Assembly (NCBI RefSeq): GCF_008087625.1
Contig: NZ_CP042997.1
Location: forward strand, 5,332,001-5,396,000
Length of the DNA stretch: 64,000 nt
Direction: 5' to 3'
From: Aquisphaera giovannonii
Lineage (GTDB): Bacteria > Planctomycetota > Planctomycetia > Isosphaerales > Isosphaeraceae
The translations under genes and the position numbers were made by a program. The notes beneath the pieces are model-generated. The model worked only from the letters and a program-made list of their open reading frames with translations. It did not search any database and was not told the DNA's origin. How positions within the stretch are numbered: the stretch's first letter is position 1; every line of letters starts with the position of its first letter. This document shows positions 16,055 through 23,973 of this stretch, piece after piece.

Positions 16055-19000
16055 TCAGGAGCAGCCCATGCTGTTGCCGCAGTTGAAGCAGCGGTAGCAG
16101 GTGCCGCAGCGGACGGTGAGGGCGCCGCAGTTGTCGCAGGCGGGGGCGTCGCTCTGGAAGTGGGCGAACTGGCGGTCCTGCTCGCTGAGGCCCTCGGCGA
16201 CGGAGAGCGGCTCGATCGCCAGCGGCGCCGTGGCGGCCGGCTCCTGGAGGATCTTGGCGCCCATGACGGCCTCGGCGTGCTCGAGGTCGGCGATGGTGGC
16301 GGTGCGATGGCCGTTGACCTTCACCTCGACGGCCGGCTTCGCCGGGGCGTGGTCGTGGTCGTCGGGCCGCTGCGGGGCGTTCGCCTCGCGGTAGCCGGGG
16401 ATGAACTCCATGCCCATCCAGCGGAAGATGTAGTCGGCGATGCTCTTGGCGATCGGGATGTCCGGGTTCTTGGTGAACCCGGCCGGCTCGAACCGGCTGT
16501 GGGCGAACTTGTTGACGAAGACCTCCAGCGGCACCCCGTACTGCAGGCCGATGGAGATCGACGTGCCGAGCACGTCCATCAGGCCGCCGATCGTCGAGCC
16601 CTCCTTCGCCATCGTGATGAACAACTCGCCGGGGCGGCCGTCTGGGTAGAAGCCGACGTTGATGTACCCCTCGTGCCCCTGGATGTCGAACTTGTGGGTC
16701 AGGCTCCGGCGGGTGTGCGGCAGCCGCTCACGGCGGGGCTGGTAGATGATCTGCGGGGCGGGAGCGGGGACCGGCGCCGGGGCCGCGACGGGGGCGGGCT
16801 CGACGGCCGGGGCGGGTGCGGGGGCCTGGGCGATGGCCGCGGCCTCCTTCTTGGCCTCCTTCTTCGCGTCCGACTCGGTGGAGACGGGCTGGCTCCCCTT
16901 GGAGCCGTCGCGATAGATGGCCAGGGCCTTGATGCCCAGCCGCCAGGCCTCCAGGTAGGCCTCGCGGACGTCCTCGATCGTCGCCTCGTGGGGGAGGTTG
17001 CACGTCTTGGAGATGGCGCCGGAGAGGAACGGCTGGACCGCGGCCATCATCCGGATGTGGCCCAGGTAGTGGATGCTCCGGCCCCCCTGCGGCGGGGCGA
17101 AGGCGCAGTCGAAGACCGGCAGGTGCTCGTCGGCCAGGCCGGGCGCGCCCTCGATCGTGTCGTGGTGGTCGACGTGGTCGAGGATGCCGCGGATCTCCGG
17201 CTCGTCGTAGCCGAGCTTCCTGAGCGCCATCGGCACGGTGCGGTTGACGATCTTGAGCATGCCGCCGCCGGCCAGCGACTTGTACTTCACCAGCGCGATG
17301 TCGGGCTCGATGCCGGTCGTGTCGCAGTCCATCATGAACGCGATCGTGCCGGTCGGGGCCAGCACCGTCACCTGGCTGTTGCGGTAGCCGTGCTTGCGGC
17401 CCCGCTCCAGGCACTCCGCCCACACGGCGTTGGCGACCTCGCGGAGGTCCGCCGGGGCGGACTCGTCGATGGCCAGGGCCGCATCGCGGTGCATCTCCAT
17501 GACCTTGAGCATCGGCTCGCGGTTGATCGCGAAGCCCTCGAACGGGCCGACGTGCCCGGCGTGCTCGGCGCTGCTCAGGTAGCACTGGCCGTGCATGATC
17601 GCCGTGATCGCCGCGGCCAGCGACCGCCCGGCCGTCGAGTCGTACGGCAGGCCGGCGGACATGAGCAGGCTGCCCAGGTTCGCGAAGCCCAGCCCGAGCG
17701 GCCGGAACCGGTGGCTGTTGAGCGCGATCTTGTCGGTCGGGTAGCTCGCGTGGTCGACCAGGATCTCCTGCGCCGTGATGAAGATCCGGACCGCCGCCCG
17801 GAACTTCTCCGCGTCGAAGCCCCCGTCCTCGCGGACGAACTTCATGAGGTTCAGCGACGACAGGTTGCAGGCCGAGTCGTCGATGAACATGTACTCGCTG
17901 CACGGGTTGGACGAGTTGATCGGCGCGGTGTTCGGGCAGGTGTGCCAGCGCTGGATCGTGTCCTCGTACTGCATGCCCGGGTCGCCGCAGAGCCAGGTCC
18001 CCTCGGCGATCTTGTCGAGGAGCATCTTGGCCTTGTACGTCTGGGCCGGCCGCCCGGTGGTGACGGTGCGGGTGGTCCAGTCCTCGTCGGCCTCGGCCGC
18101 CTTGAGGAAGGCGTCGGAGCAGCGGATCGAGAGGTTGGAGTTCTGGAAGAGGACCGAGCTGTAGGCCTCGCCGTTGAAGTTGGCCTCGTAGCCCTCGCGG
18201 ATCAACGCGTGGGCCTTGGCCTCCTCCTTGATCTTGCACTCGATGAACTCGAGGATGTCCGGGTGCCAGACCTTGAGGGTCTGCATCTTGGCGGCGCGGC
18301 GGGTCTTGCCGCCCGACTTCACGACGCTGGCGATGGCGTCGTACACCCGCATGAAGCTGACCGGGCCGGAGGGCTTGCCGCCGCCGGAGAGCTTCTCGCG
18401 GCTGGACCGCAGGGTGGACAGGTCGGTGCCGGTGCCGGAGCCGAACTTGAAGAGCATGGCCTCGCTGTGGGCCAGCTTCATGATCGATTCCATGTCGTCG
18501 CTGACGCTCTGGATGAAGCAGGCCGACGACTGGGGCACCTCATACGCGTTGGCGGCGCGGACGACCGTGCGGGTCTCCTCGTCCCACCGCCAGTTGTTGG
18601 CCGGCCCCTGGATCCCGTACTGGTGGTACAGGCCCACGTTGAACCAGACGGGCGAGTTGAACGAGCCGTACTGGTTGAGGCAGAGGCTCGTCAGCTCGTC
18701 GTAGAACCGGTCGGCGTCCTCGGTCGTGGCGAAGTAGCCGTCGGCCTTGCCCCAGTCGGCGATCGTCCGCGTCACGCGGTCGACGAGCTGGCGGACCGAG
18801 TACTCCCGCTTCCCCTCCGCCGGCGAGCCGTTGCCGCTGGCCACGTCGCCGTAGAAGTACTTGCTGACCACCACGTTGGTGGCGAGCTGGCTCCAGCCCT
18901 TGGGGATCTCGCAGTCCACCTGCTGGAAGATCATCCGGCCGCGCTCGTCCTTGATCTCGGCGCTGCGGAGGTCCCATTCCACCAGGTCGAACGGGCTGGT

Positions 19001-19135
19001 CCCCTCGGTGCTGAAGACGCGAGGGACCTCCATGCCCGACCGCTTCCGCCCGCGATCCCTGGAACCTTCCGGGCCGGCTCCCTCGTGCCCCTGCCCCGAG
19101 GCGGTCAACCCCGCCCGCTCCCCTGCTGTCGCCAT
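16055..19135 (-). CDS. nrdJ: Adenosylcobalamin-dependent (class II) ribonucleoside-diphosphate reductase
   Basis: 1026 aa. It makes deoxyribonucleotides using a cobalamin-generated radical. Visible class II signatures are NSSNPCSEYMFIDDSACNLS around the active-site cysteine, the segment FGSGTGTDLSTLRSS, and ATGTI-type loop residues in VLAPTGTIAFMMDCDTTGIE. A Pro/Ala/Val linker follows (about 750-800), then a TSCPD-like domain, and finally a cysteine-rich tail (CDNCGALTVRCGTCYRCFNC) that resembles the redox or zinc tail of this subfamily. The start could be 19135 or an ATG at 19033 nearer the conserved EVPRVFSTEG region. No cobalamin riboswitch or clear NrdR box was found upstream. L21 lies upstream on the same strand but a terminator separates them. 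Confidence 0.95.
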   Translation of the reverse strand: MATAGERAGLTASGQGHEGAGPEGSRDRGRKRSGMEVPRVFSTEGTSPFDLVEWDLRSAEIKDERGRMIFQQVDCEIPKGWSQLATNVVVSKYFYGDVASGNGSPAEGKREYSVRQLVDRVTRTIADWGKADGYFATTEDADRFYDELTSLCLNQYGSFNSPVWFNVGLYHQYGIQGPANNWRWDEETRTVVRAANAYEVPQSSACFIQSVSDDMESIMKLAHSEAMLFKFGSGTGTDLSTLRSSREKLSGGGKPSGPVSFMRVYDAIASVVKSGGKTRRAAKMQTLKVWHPDILEFIECKIKEEAKAHALIREGYEANFNGEAYSSVLFQNSNLSIRCSDAFLKAAEADEDWTTRTVTTGRPAQTYKAKMLLDKIAEGTWLCGDPGMQYEDTIQRWHTCPNTAPINSSNPCSEYMFIDDSACNLSSLNLMKFVREDGGFDAEKFRAAVRIFITAQEILVDHASYPTDKIALNSHRFRPLGLGFANLGSLLMSAGLPYDSTAGRSLAAAITAIMHGQCYLSSAEHAGHVGPFEGFAINREPMLKVMEMHRDAALAIDESAPADLREVANAVWAECLERGRKHGYRNSQVTVLAPTGTIAFMMDCDTTGIEPDIALVKYKSLAGGGMLKIVNRTVPMALRKLGYDEPEIRGILDHVDHHDTIEGAPGLADEHLPVFDCAFAPPQGGRSIHYLGHIRMMAAVQPFLSGAISKTCNLPHEATIEDVREAYLEAWRLGIKALAIYRDGSKGSQPVSTESDAKKEAKKEAAAIAQAPAPAPAVEPAPVAAPAPVPAPAPQIIYQPRRERLPHTRRSLTHKFDIQGHEGYINVGFYPDGRPGELFITMAKEGSTIGGLMDVLGTSISIGLQYGVPLEVFVNKFAHSRFEPAGFTKNPDIPIAKSIADYIFRWMGMEFIPGYREANAPQRPDDHDHAPAKPAVEVKVNGHRTATIADLEHAEAVMGAKILQEPAATAPLAIEPLSVAEGLSEQDRQFAHFQSDAPACDNCGALTVRCGTCYRCFNCGNSMGCS

Positions 19136-19642
19136 GAGCCGAACTCCGTGTCTGATCCGGTACCCCTATCGGCCTGTTCACCGACCGATCGGGCACTCGT
19201 TATAGCCGCGTCGTGTCCAAGAGTCCACAGGTGTGTTTCCGTCGAGTCTTATCGGCATCCCTCACCGACTTCGTGCAATTGCGGTGCAAATCCGTCGTCG
19301 TTTCCACGGCCGGGCCGGTTCGGGCCCGTCTCCGGGCCCCTGGGATCGGTTCGACCGCGGTCTCGGCCGGGCCGCGGTGGCTGGGGCGGTAGCCAGGCGA
19401 CGCGCACGGGATGAGATGCTGCTCGATCATGCGATTATGCGCCACGGTCCGCCCGGCGATCTTCATGAGACCTTTTTCATCGCCCCCTGGCGACGGCACA
19501 TTCGGTGTGGAAGGCGCGAGTTTCCGGCTCTCGCCGATACCCTCCGATCAACCCCCAGATCTCTCCCCCACGCCCCTCCTCGCCCGCTCGCCGGCCCCCC
19601 GCCGGACCCCTCCACGTTCTCCAGCCTTTCGAGAGGCGCATG
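19136..19642. other. Non-coding gap upstream of nrdJ
   Basis: About 500 bases with no credible gene on either strand; open frames here are short and lack codon bias or start signals. It must carry the nrdJ promoter, but I could not identify one with confidence. Confidence 0.5.
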
Positions 19643-19684
19643 AAAAAACCGCCCCCGCCAATTATCGGCAGTCGGAGCGGTTTA
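19643..19684 (-). terminator. Rho-independent terminator after rplU
   Basis: On the minus strand AAACCGCTCC pairs with GGGGGCGGTTT around an inner GCC/GGC hairpin, and the stem runs into TTTTTTC. It lies about 40 bases past the L21 stop. It separates rplU from nrdJ. Confidence 0.75.
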
Positions 19685-19723
19685 GACAATCTGGGAAGGC
19701 TAGCTTAAGATCGGAGGACGGGA

Positions 19724-20041
19724 TCAGGGCCGGGTCACCGACTTGATCAGGACCGTGGTGTACGGCTGGCGGTGCCCGCGGCGGCGACGCATGTTCTTGC
19801 GGCGGCGGAACTTCTGGATGATGATCTTCTTGGTGCGGAACTGGTCGACGATCGTGGCGACGACCTGGGCGCCCTCGACCTGCGGGGCGCCGATGATGGG
19901 ACCATCCGGGGCGCCGGCGATCAGCAGGACGTTGCCGAAGACGACCTCGTCTCCGTACTTACCGTCGCGGCGGTCCACCCGGACATAGTCGCCCTCGCTG
20001 ACGCGGAACTGGTGGCTGCCATCCTCGAAAATCGCGTACAT
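19724..20041 (-). CDS. rplU: 50S ribosomal protein L21
   Basis: 105 aa, the normal length. Family features are the N-terminal MYAIFEDGSHQFRVSEGD, the central VVATIVDQFRTKKIIIQKF and the basic C-terminal RRKNMRRRRGHRQPYT. It binds 23S rRNA in the large subunit. The start at 20041 has AGGAGA upstream; the longer open frame to 20659 belongs to nothing. Unusually, rpmA (L27), the standard partner, does not follow: a terminator and then nrdJ do. Confidence 0.95.
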   Translation of the reverse strand: MYAIFEDGSHQFRVSEGDYVRVDRRDGKYGDEVVFGNVLLIAGAPDGPIIGAPQVEGAQVVATIVDQFRTKKIIIQKFRRRKNMRRRRGHRQPYTTVLIKSVTRP

Positions 20042-20175
20042 CCAACAAGTCTCCTGCGGGGCCGGGGCCGTCCCGACGGTCCCTCGCGACGCCCCATGCT
20101 CTGATCGGCGTGTCTCGCGGCCCATCGCGACGTCCGGTGGATCGACGAGCGTCCTCGTCGGATGGGAAACGGCGG

Positions 20176-20204
20176 ATTGTAGCAGGATCGGCCCGAGAGC
20201 GGAA
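20176..20204 (-). promoter_or_regulatory. Probable rplU promoter
   Basis: Read on the minus strand, TTCCGC (20204-20199) and TACAAT (20181-20176) are spaced by 17 bases, about 135 bases ahead of the L21 start. TACAAT matches the -10 consensus at five of six positions, notable in such GC-rich DNA. Confidence 0.55.
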
Positions 20205-20277
20205 GAGCCCGCCCAAGCCGCTTTTTCGGCGCGGACGGCCCGTCGCGGGTCGTTGAGTCGTTGGAAGGCCGGCTCGC

Positions 20278-20628
20278 CTACTTCTGCGGTCCGAGCGTCT
20301 TGTGCAGTTCGATGTACTTGCGGTACGTGGGCCGGCTCAGGAGCCGGTGCTGGATGACGTGGATCGCGGTGGCGATCTCCTGCTTGTCCATCGGGTGGAG
20401 CTCCGGCAGGTCGAAGAACTTGCCGGCCAGCTCGGCGGCGAGCTTCCAGCAGTCCGCCTCGGCCTCGGTCATGCCGCTGCCGAGCACGCACTTGCGGTCG
20501 AGCGCCGGCCCCTTCTCGGCCTCCGGGCCCCCCTCGGCCCCGAGGGCGGCCGCCTCGGGCGCGATCGCCGAGAGCATCCCGAGCCCGGTGGTCCGGTGGA
20601 GCAGGCCGCGTCGCGTCATCTCGTCCAT
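20278..20628 (-). CDS. Small Tat-type secreted hypothetical protein
   Basis: 116 aa. The N-terminus (MTRRGLLHRTTGLGMLSAIA) looks like a twin-arginine signal. The mature part ends in a helical segment (MDKQEIATAIHVIQHRLLSR, then PTYRKYIELHK). No family was recognised, and one Cys pair (C47, C60) could be structural. GAGGTGAAAC precedes the ATG. It lies upstream of the L21 promoter on the same strand, so it is likely its own unit. Confidence 0.6.
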   Translation of the reverse strand: MDEMTRRGLLHRTTGLGMLSAIAPEAAALGAEGGPEAEKGPALDRKCVLGSGMTEAEADCWKLAAELAGKFFDLPELHPMDKQEIATAIHVIQHRLLSRPTYRKYIELHKTLGPQK

Positions 20629-20866
20629 GTTTCACCTCATGGCCTATCTTCGTCGTCAAGCAGCAGTTCTTGCCCCGACATCAACCGTCAACGTAACGAT
20701 CCCTCCTCTCCCGTCGCCAGCGGACGGCCGCCATCTTGCTCCGCCCGGCCTTCCTCCTCGCCGGGGCAATATTGGGCCGCCGCCGGCGAGTTACCAGGCG
20801 GGCCCGCGACCGGATCTTCCGTCGCGCCCCGATCGCCCTGAGCGCGACGAGTCCGAGGACCACCCG

Positions 20867-21364
20867 ATGATCGAGGTCATCCGCTCCCAGCCCACCTGCT
20901 ATCTCGCGACGGCCGACTACGCCTCGTCGTTCTGGGGCCGTTACATCTGGATCTACCAGGCGAGGGGCAGCCTCACCCTGACCCCGGGCTCGCTCCGCTT
21001 CGAGGGGGACAGGGCCGCGCTCGACATCCCGCTCCGGGACGTCACGGCGATCGGTACGAGCCGCTTCGCGAGCGCGGCGAAGCCGTTCGGCCTGCTCCGG
21101 CTCGACGTCCGCTACCTCGACGGCGAGGACGAGCGGGCGATCCACCTGGTCCCTTGCGAGTCGACGCTCGACGCGACCTGGCAGACGAGCGAGGTCGTCG
21201 CGAGCTGGTTCGGGACGCTGGCCGGCCTCGACGCCCTGGCGGGGAAGAAGAAGCTCCCCGTCGCCCCGGTCCCGACACGGCCGAGCCGGACGACCCCGAA
21301 CCCGGCCCTGGCGGCCGCGCTCCTCGTCCCGCTCTTCATCTTCCTGCTGCTCATGCTGCGCTAG
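20867..21364 (+). CDS. Hypothetical protein with C-terminal membrane anchor
   Basis: 165 aa. Most of the protein is a PH-like beta domain (SLTLTPGSLRFEGDRAALDI, LRLDVRYLDGEDERAIHLVP). A Pro-rich linker and one C-terminal hydrophobic helix (ALAAALLVPLFIFLLLMLR) end it. Such tail-anchored bacterial PH-like proteins have unknown function. The ATG at 20867 begins MIEVIRSQPTCYL; the frame is open far upstream, but that stretch is non-conserved and precedes the divergent gene. Ribosome binding site weak. Confidence 0.65.
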   Translation: MIEVIRSQPTCYLATADYASSFWGRYIWIYQARGSLTLTPGSLRFEGDRAALDIPLRDVTAIGTSRFASAAKPFGLLRLDVRYLDGEDERAIHLVPCESTLDATWQTSEVVASWFGTLAGLDALAGKKKLPVAPVPTRPSRTTPNPALAAALLVPLFIFLLLMLR

Positions 21365-21530
21365 GCCCCCCGACCCGAGCCCCCCGCGACGGGCCCCGCG
21401 GCCTTGACGCGTGTCCCGAACCGGGATATCAAGCCGCCTGCAGTCCTGTCCTTGCGGCACTTCGAAGGGGCCGGGGGCGACGCTCGCGGGCGTTTGCCCC
21501 GATCCGACGTCCCGGGGGAGGAGTCGGGAA

Positions 21531-22208
21531 ATGGCGTTCTTGCGGGGGATGGTGGTCGTCGGGCTGCTCGCGGGGCCGGTCGCGGCCGACGACGGGAAGG
21601 GGCCCGCGGCGGGCTCGCGGGTCGCGGCCGAGCCCGAGGCGCCGGCGATCTCGGCGTCGTGGCCGGCGGACATCCGGGCGGAGCTGGAGCGGATCGACGG
21701 GCTGCACCGGTCGATCGTCCGGGGCGGGCCGGTGGAGGGGTGGCGGTTCGAGACGGTCCGGGCCGGCTACCAGGCCGTCCTCAAGCGGGCGGGGGGGCAG
21801 CCCGGGCTGGAGGACGCGCTCCGCGACCGCCTGGCGCGGGTCTCGCGGGACGAGCAGGCCTCGCGCGCCGCCCGGGAGATCGAGTCCATCCTGGCGAAGG
21901 GCCGCCGGGTCGACGCCGACGTCGAGGCGGTCCGCCGCAACCTGGGCCGGGCCGAGAGGGCCCGCGCCCGCAACTTCGAGGCGGTCGGCTTCATCCAGCC
22001 GTCGGCCCGGATGATCGAGGGCCGCAAGCTCTTCGCCCTGATCGGCAGCAAGGGGGCGGCCATCGCCTACCTGGACATCCCCCCCGGCATCAACCCCGCC
22101 CCCTACTACGTCTGCCGCTCCGGCATCCGCGGCCGGGTCCGCTACAGCGAGGAGCTCCGCTCCCGGCTGATCACGGTCCGCGACATCGTGAGGCTCGAGG
22201 GGGATTGA
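21531..22208 (+). CDS. Secreted hypothetical protein with helical and SH3-like regions
   Basis: 225 aa. A short signal peptide (AFLRGMVVVGLLAGPVAA) is followed by a charged helical region (about 45-150) rich in Arg/Glu, and then a small beta domain from FEAVGFIQPSARMIEGRKLF to the end that may be SH3-like. The function is unknown. The start at 21531 has GGAGGAG upstream. It is followed after 95 bases by the sugar dehydrogenase gene, with no evident link in function. Confidence 0.65.
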   Translation: MAFLRGMVVVGLLAGPVAADDGKGPAAGSRVAAEPEAPAISASWPADIRAELERIDGLHRSIVRGGPVEGWRFETVRAGYQAVLKRAGGQPGLEDALRDRLARVSRDEQASRAAREIESILAKGRRVDADVEAVRRNLGRAERARARNFEAVGFIQPSARMIEGRKLFALIGSKGAAIAYLDIPPGINPAPYYVCRSGIRGRVRYSEELRSRLITVRDIVRLEGD

Positions 22209-22303
22209 GCCGTTGTTGGGGCGTTCGAGAGCGGATAGAGTCGGGGCATGATGGCGCGAGGCAGCCCGCGTCGGGCGGGTCGGGGCATCGATAAGGTAGT
22301 CGC

Positions 22304-23665
22304 ATGTCGCAACGGCCGCATCACGGCGAGGCGCCCCATGGCCGAGACCATGCCGCCGCGCTGAGGGCGAGGATCGAGGGCGGCACGGTCCGGGTGGGGA
22401 TCATCGGGCTCGGCTACGTGGGGCTGCCGCTGGCCCGCGCCTTCACGGAGAAGGGGATCGCGGTCCTCGGCTTGGACGTCGACGCCGCCAAGGTGGAGAA
22501 GCTGGCGGCCGGGCGCAGCTACATCGGCCACATCGCCGACGAGGCGGTCCAGGCCATGCGCGCGAGGGGCTTCGAGGCGACGGCGGACTTCGGCCGCCTG
22601 GACGAGCCGGACGCGATCATCATCTGCGTGCCGACCCCGCTGACCGACGCCCGCGAGCCGGACCTCACCTACATCGTCCGCTCCGCGGAGGCCATCGCGG
22701 CCAGGCTGCGGCCGGGGCAGCTCGTCGTCCTGGAGAGCACCACGTACCCGGGCACGACCAGGCAGGTCGTCCTGCCGCTGCTGGAGGGCAGGGGCCTGCG
22801 GGCGGGCGAGGACTTCTTCCTGGCCTTCAGCCCCGAGCGCGAGGACCCGGGCAACCCCAAGTTCTCCGCCCCGACCATCCCCAAGGTCGTCGGCGGCCTC
22901 GACCCGGCGAGCCTGGAACTGGCCTCGGCGCTGTACGACCGGGTCGTCGTCCGGGTCGTCCCGGTCTCGAGCCCGGAGGTCGCCGAGGCCTGCAAGATCC
23001 TGGAGAACACCTACCGCGCCGTCAACATCGCCCTGGTCAATGAGCTGAAGGTCCTCTACGACCGCATGGGCATCGACGTCTGGGAGGTGATCGAGGCGGC
23101 CCGGAGCAAGCCATTCGGCTTCAGCGCGTTCTACCCGGGCCCGGGCCTGGGGGGCCACTGCATCCCCATCGACCCGTTCTACCTGAGCTGGGTGGCGCGG
23201 AGGTACGGCATGGCGACCCGGTTCATCGAGCTGGCCGGGGAGATCAACACGTCCATGCCCTCGTACGTCGCGGGGCGGGTGGCCGACGCGCTGAACGACG
23301 ACGGCAAGCCGGTGAAGGGGAGCCGGATCACGCTGCTGGGCATGGCCTACAAGAAGGACGTGGACGACCCCCGGGAGTCGCCGGGGTTCGAGCTGATGGA
23401 GCGGCTCCGGGCCAAGGGGGCGGAGGTGGACTACAACGACCCGCACATCCCCGCGCTCCCCCCCATGCGGCACTACCCGGATTTGCGAATGTCCAGCCGC
23501 GACCTCACGCCGGACTACCTCCGGTCGCGGGATCTCCTCCTCGTCGTCACCGACCACTCGGCCTACGACTGGCCGTTCATCGCCGCCCACGCGAGCCTCA
23601 TCGTGGACACCCGCAACGCCCTGCGGGGGTGCGGCGGGCTCGGTGCGCGGATCGTCCGGGCCTGA
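22304..23665 (+). CDS. UDP-N-acetyl-D-glucosamine 6-dehydrogenase family nucleotide-sugar dehydrogenase
   Basis: 453 aa. It oxidises the C6 of a UDP-hexose to the acid with NAD+ in two steps, for surface polysaccharides. The Rossmann motif is IIGLGYVGLPLARAF. The substrate loop is NTYRAVNIALVNELK, and the catalytic cysteine is in GPGLGGHCIPIDPFYLSW, all in the expected order. The third domain starts near LLGMAYKKDVDDPRESPG. Length and motif wording are closest to the WbpA/TviB-type rather than UDP-glucose dehydrogenase; the exact substrate is not certain. No polysaccharide genes adjoin it. Confidence 0.92.
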   Translation: MSQRPHHGEAPHGRDHAAALRARIEGGTVRVGIIGLGYVGLPLARAFTEKGIAVLGLDVDAAKVEKLAAGRSYIGHIADEAVQAMRARGFEATADFGRLDEPDAIIICVPTPLTDAREPDLTYIVRSAEAIAARLRPGQLVVLESTTYPGTTRQVVLPLLEGRGLRAGEDFFLAFSPEREDPGNPKFSAPTIPKVVGGLDPASLELASALYDRVVVRVVPVSSPEVAEACKILENTYRAVNIALVNELKVLYDRMGIDVWEVIEAARSKPFGFSAFYPGPGLGGHCIPIDPFYLSWVARRYGMATRFIELAGEINTSMPSYVAGRVADALNDDGKPVKGSRITLLGMAYKKDVDDPRESPGFELMERLRAKGAEVDYNDPHIPALPPMRHYPDLRMSSRDLTPDYLRSRDLLLVVTDHSAYDWPFIAAHASLIVDTRNALRGCGGLGARIVRA

Positions 23666-23896
23666 GCCTGATCAGGCTTGCATAACTTCCACGCAAATGT
23701 TGCCGGATATCCGCGCTCCCGGTCCGGCCGAGCGGCGGCCCGGCCGGGCGCGGCGGGCCATGTCGGCCCGCCCCCCTGTTTTGCGTTATCCCCCGCGGGA
23801 GCTTGACTTTTCCGCTCCCCCTCGCGGCCCCGGCGGCGGCCGGCACCGCGGCCCGGGCTGTTCCCCAAACGTTTGCGCACCTTCGCCTTTGGAAGA

Positions 23897-23912
23897 TGGC
23901 ACGGTCGTTGCT
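23897..23912 (+). promoter_or_regulatory. Sigma-54 type promoter for the ptsP-like gene
   Basis: TGGCACGGTCGTTGCT matches the RpoN consensus TGGCACG-N4-TTGCT exactly, with GG and GC 10 bases apart as required. It ends 61 bases before the ATG at 23974, which is compatible with a short leader. A bacterial enhancer-binding site was not identified. It lies in the 308-base gap after the sugar dehydrogenase. Confidence 0.7.
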
Positions 23913-23973
23913 GTCTCGATCGCGTTCCGGTGAAGTCGGTTCGCCGGGCCGCGTCGGCCGGGCGGGAGCGGAC

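Noticed and set aside
15989-19414. A 1141-codon plus-strand frame opposite nrdJ
   Set aside because: It is a shadow of nrdJ, rich in Val/Gly/Asp/Arg without any family motif.
19136-19500. Cobalamin riboswitch upstream of the B12-dependent reductase
   Set aside because: I looked for the conserved GCCACTG-type box and surrounding paired elements on the minus strand and found none.
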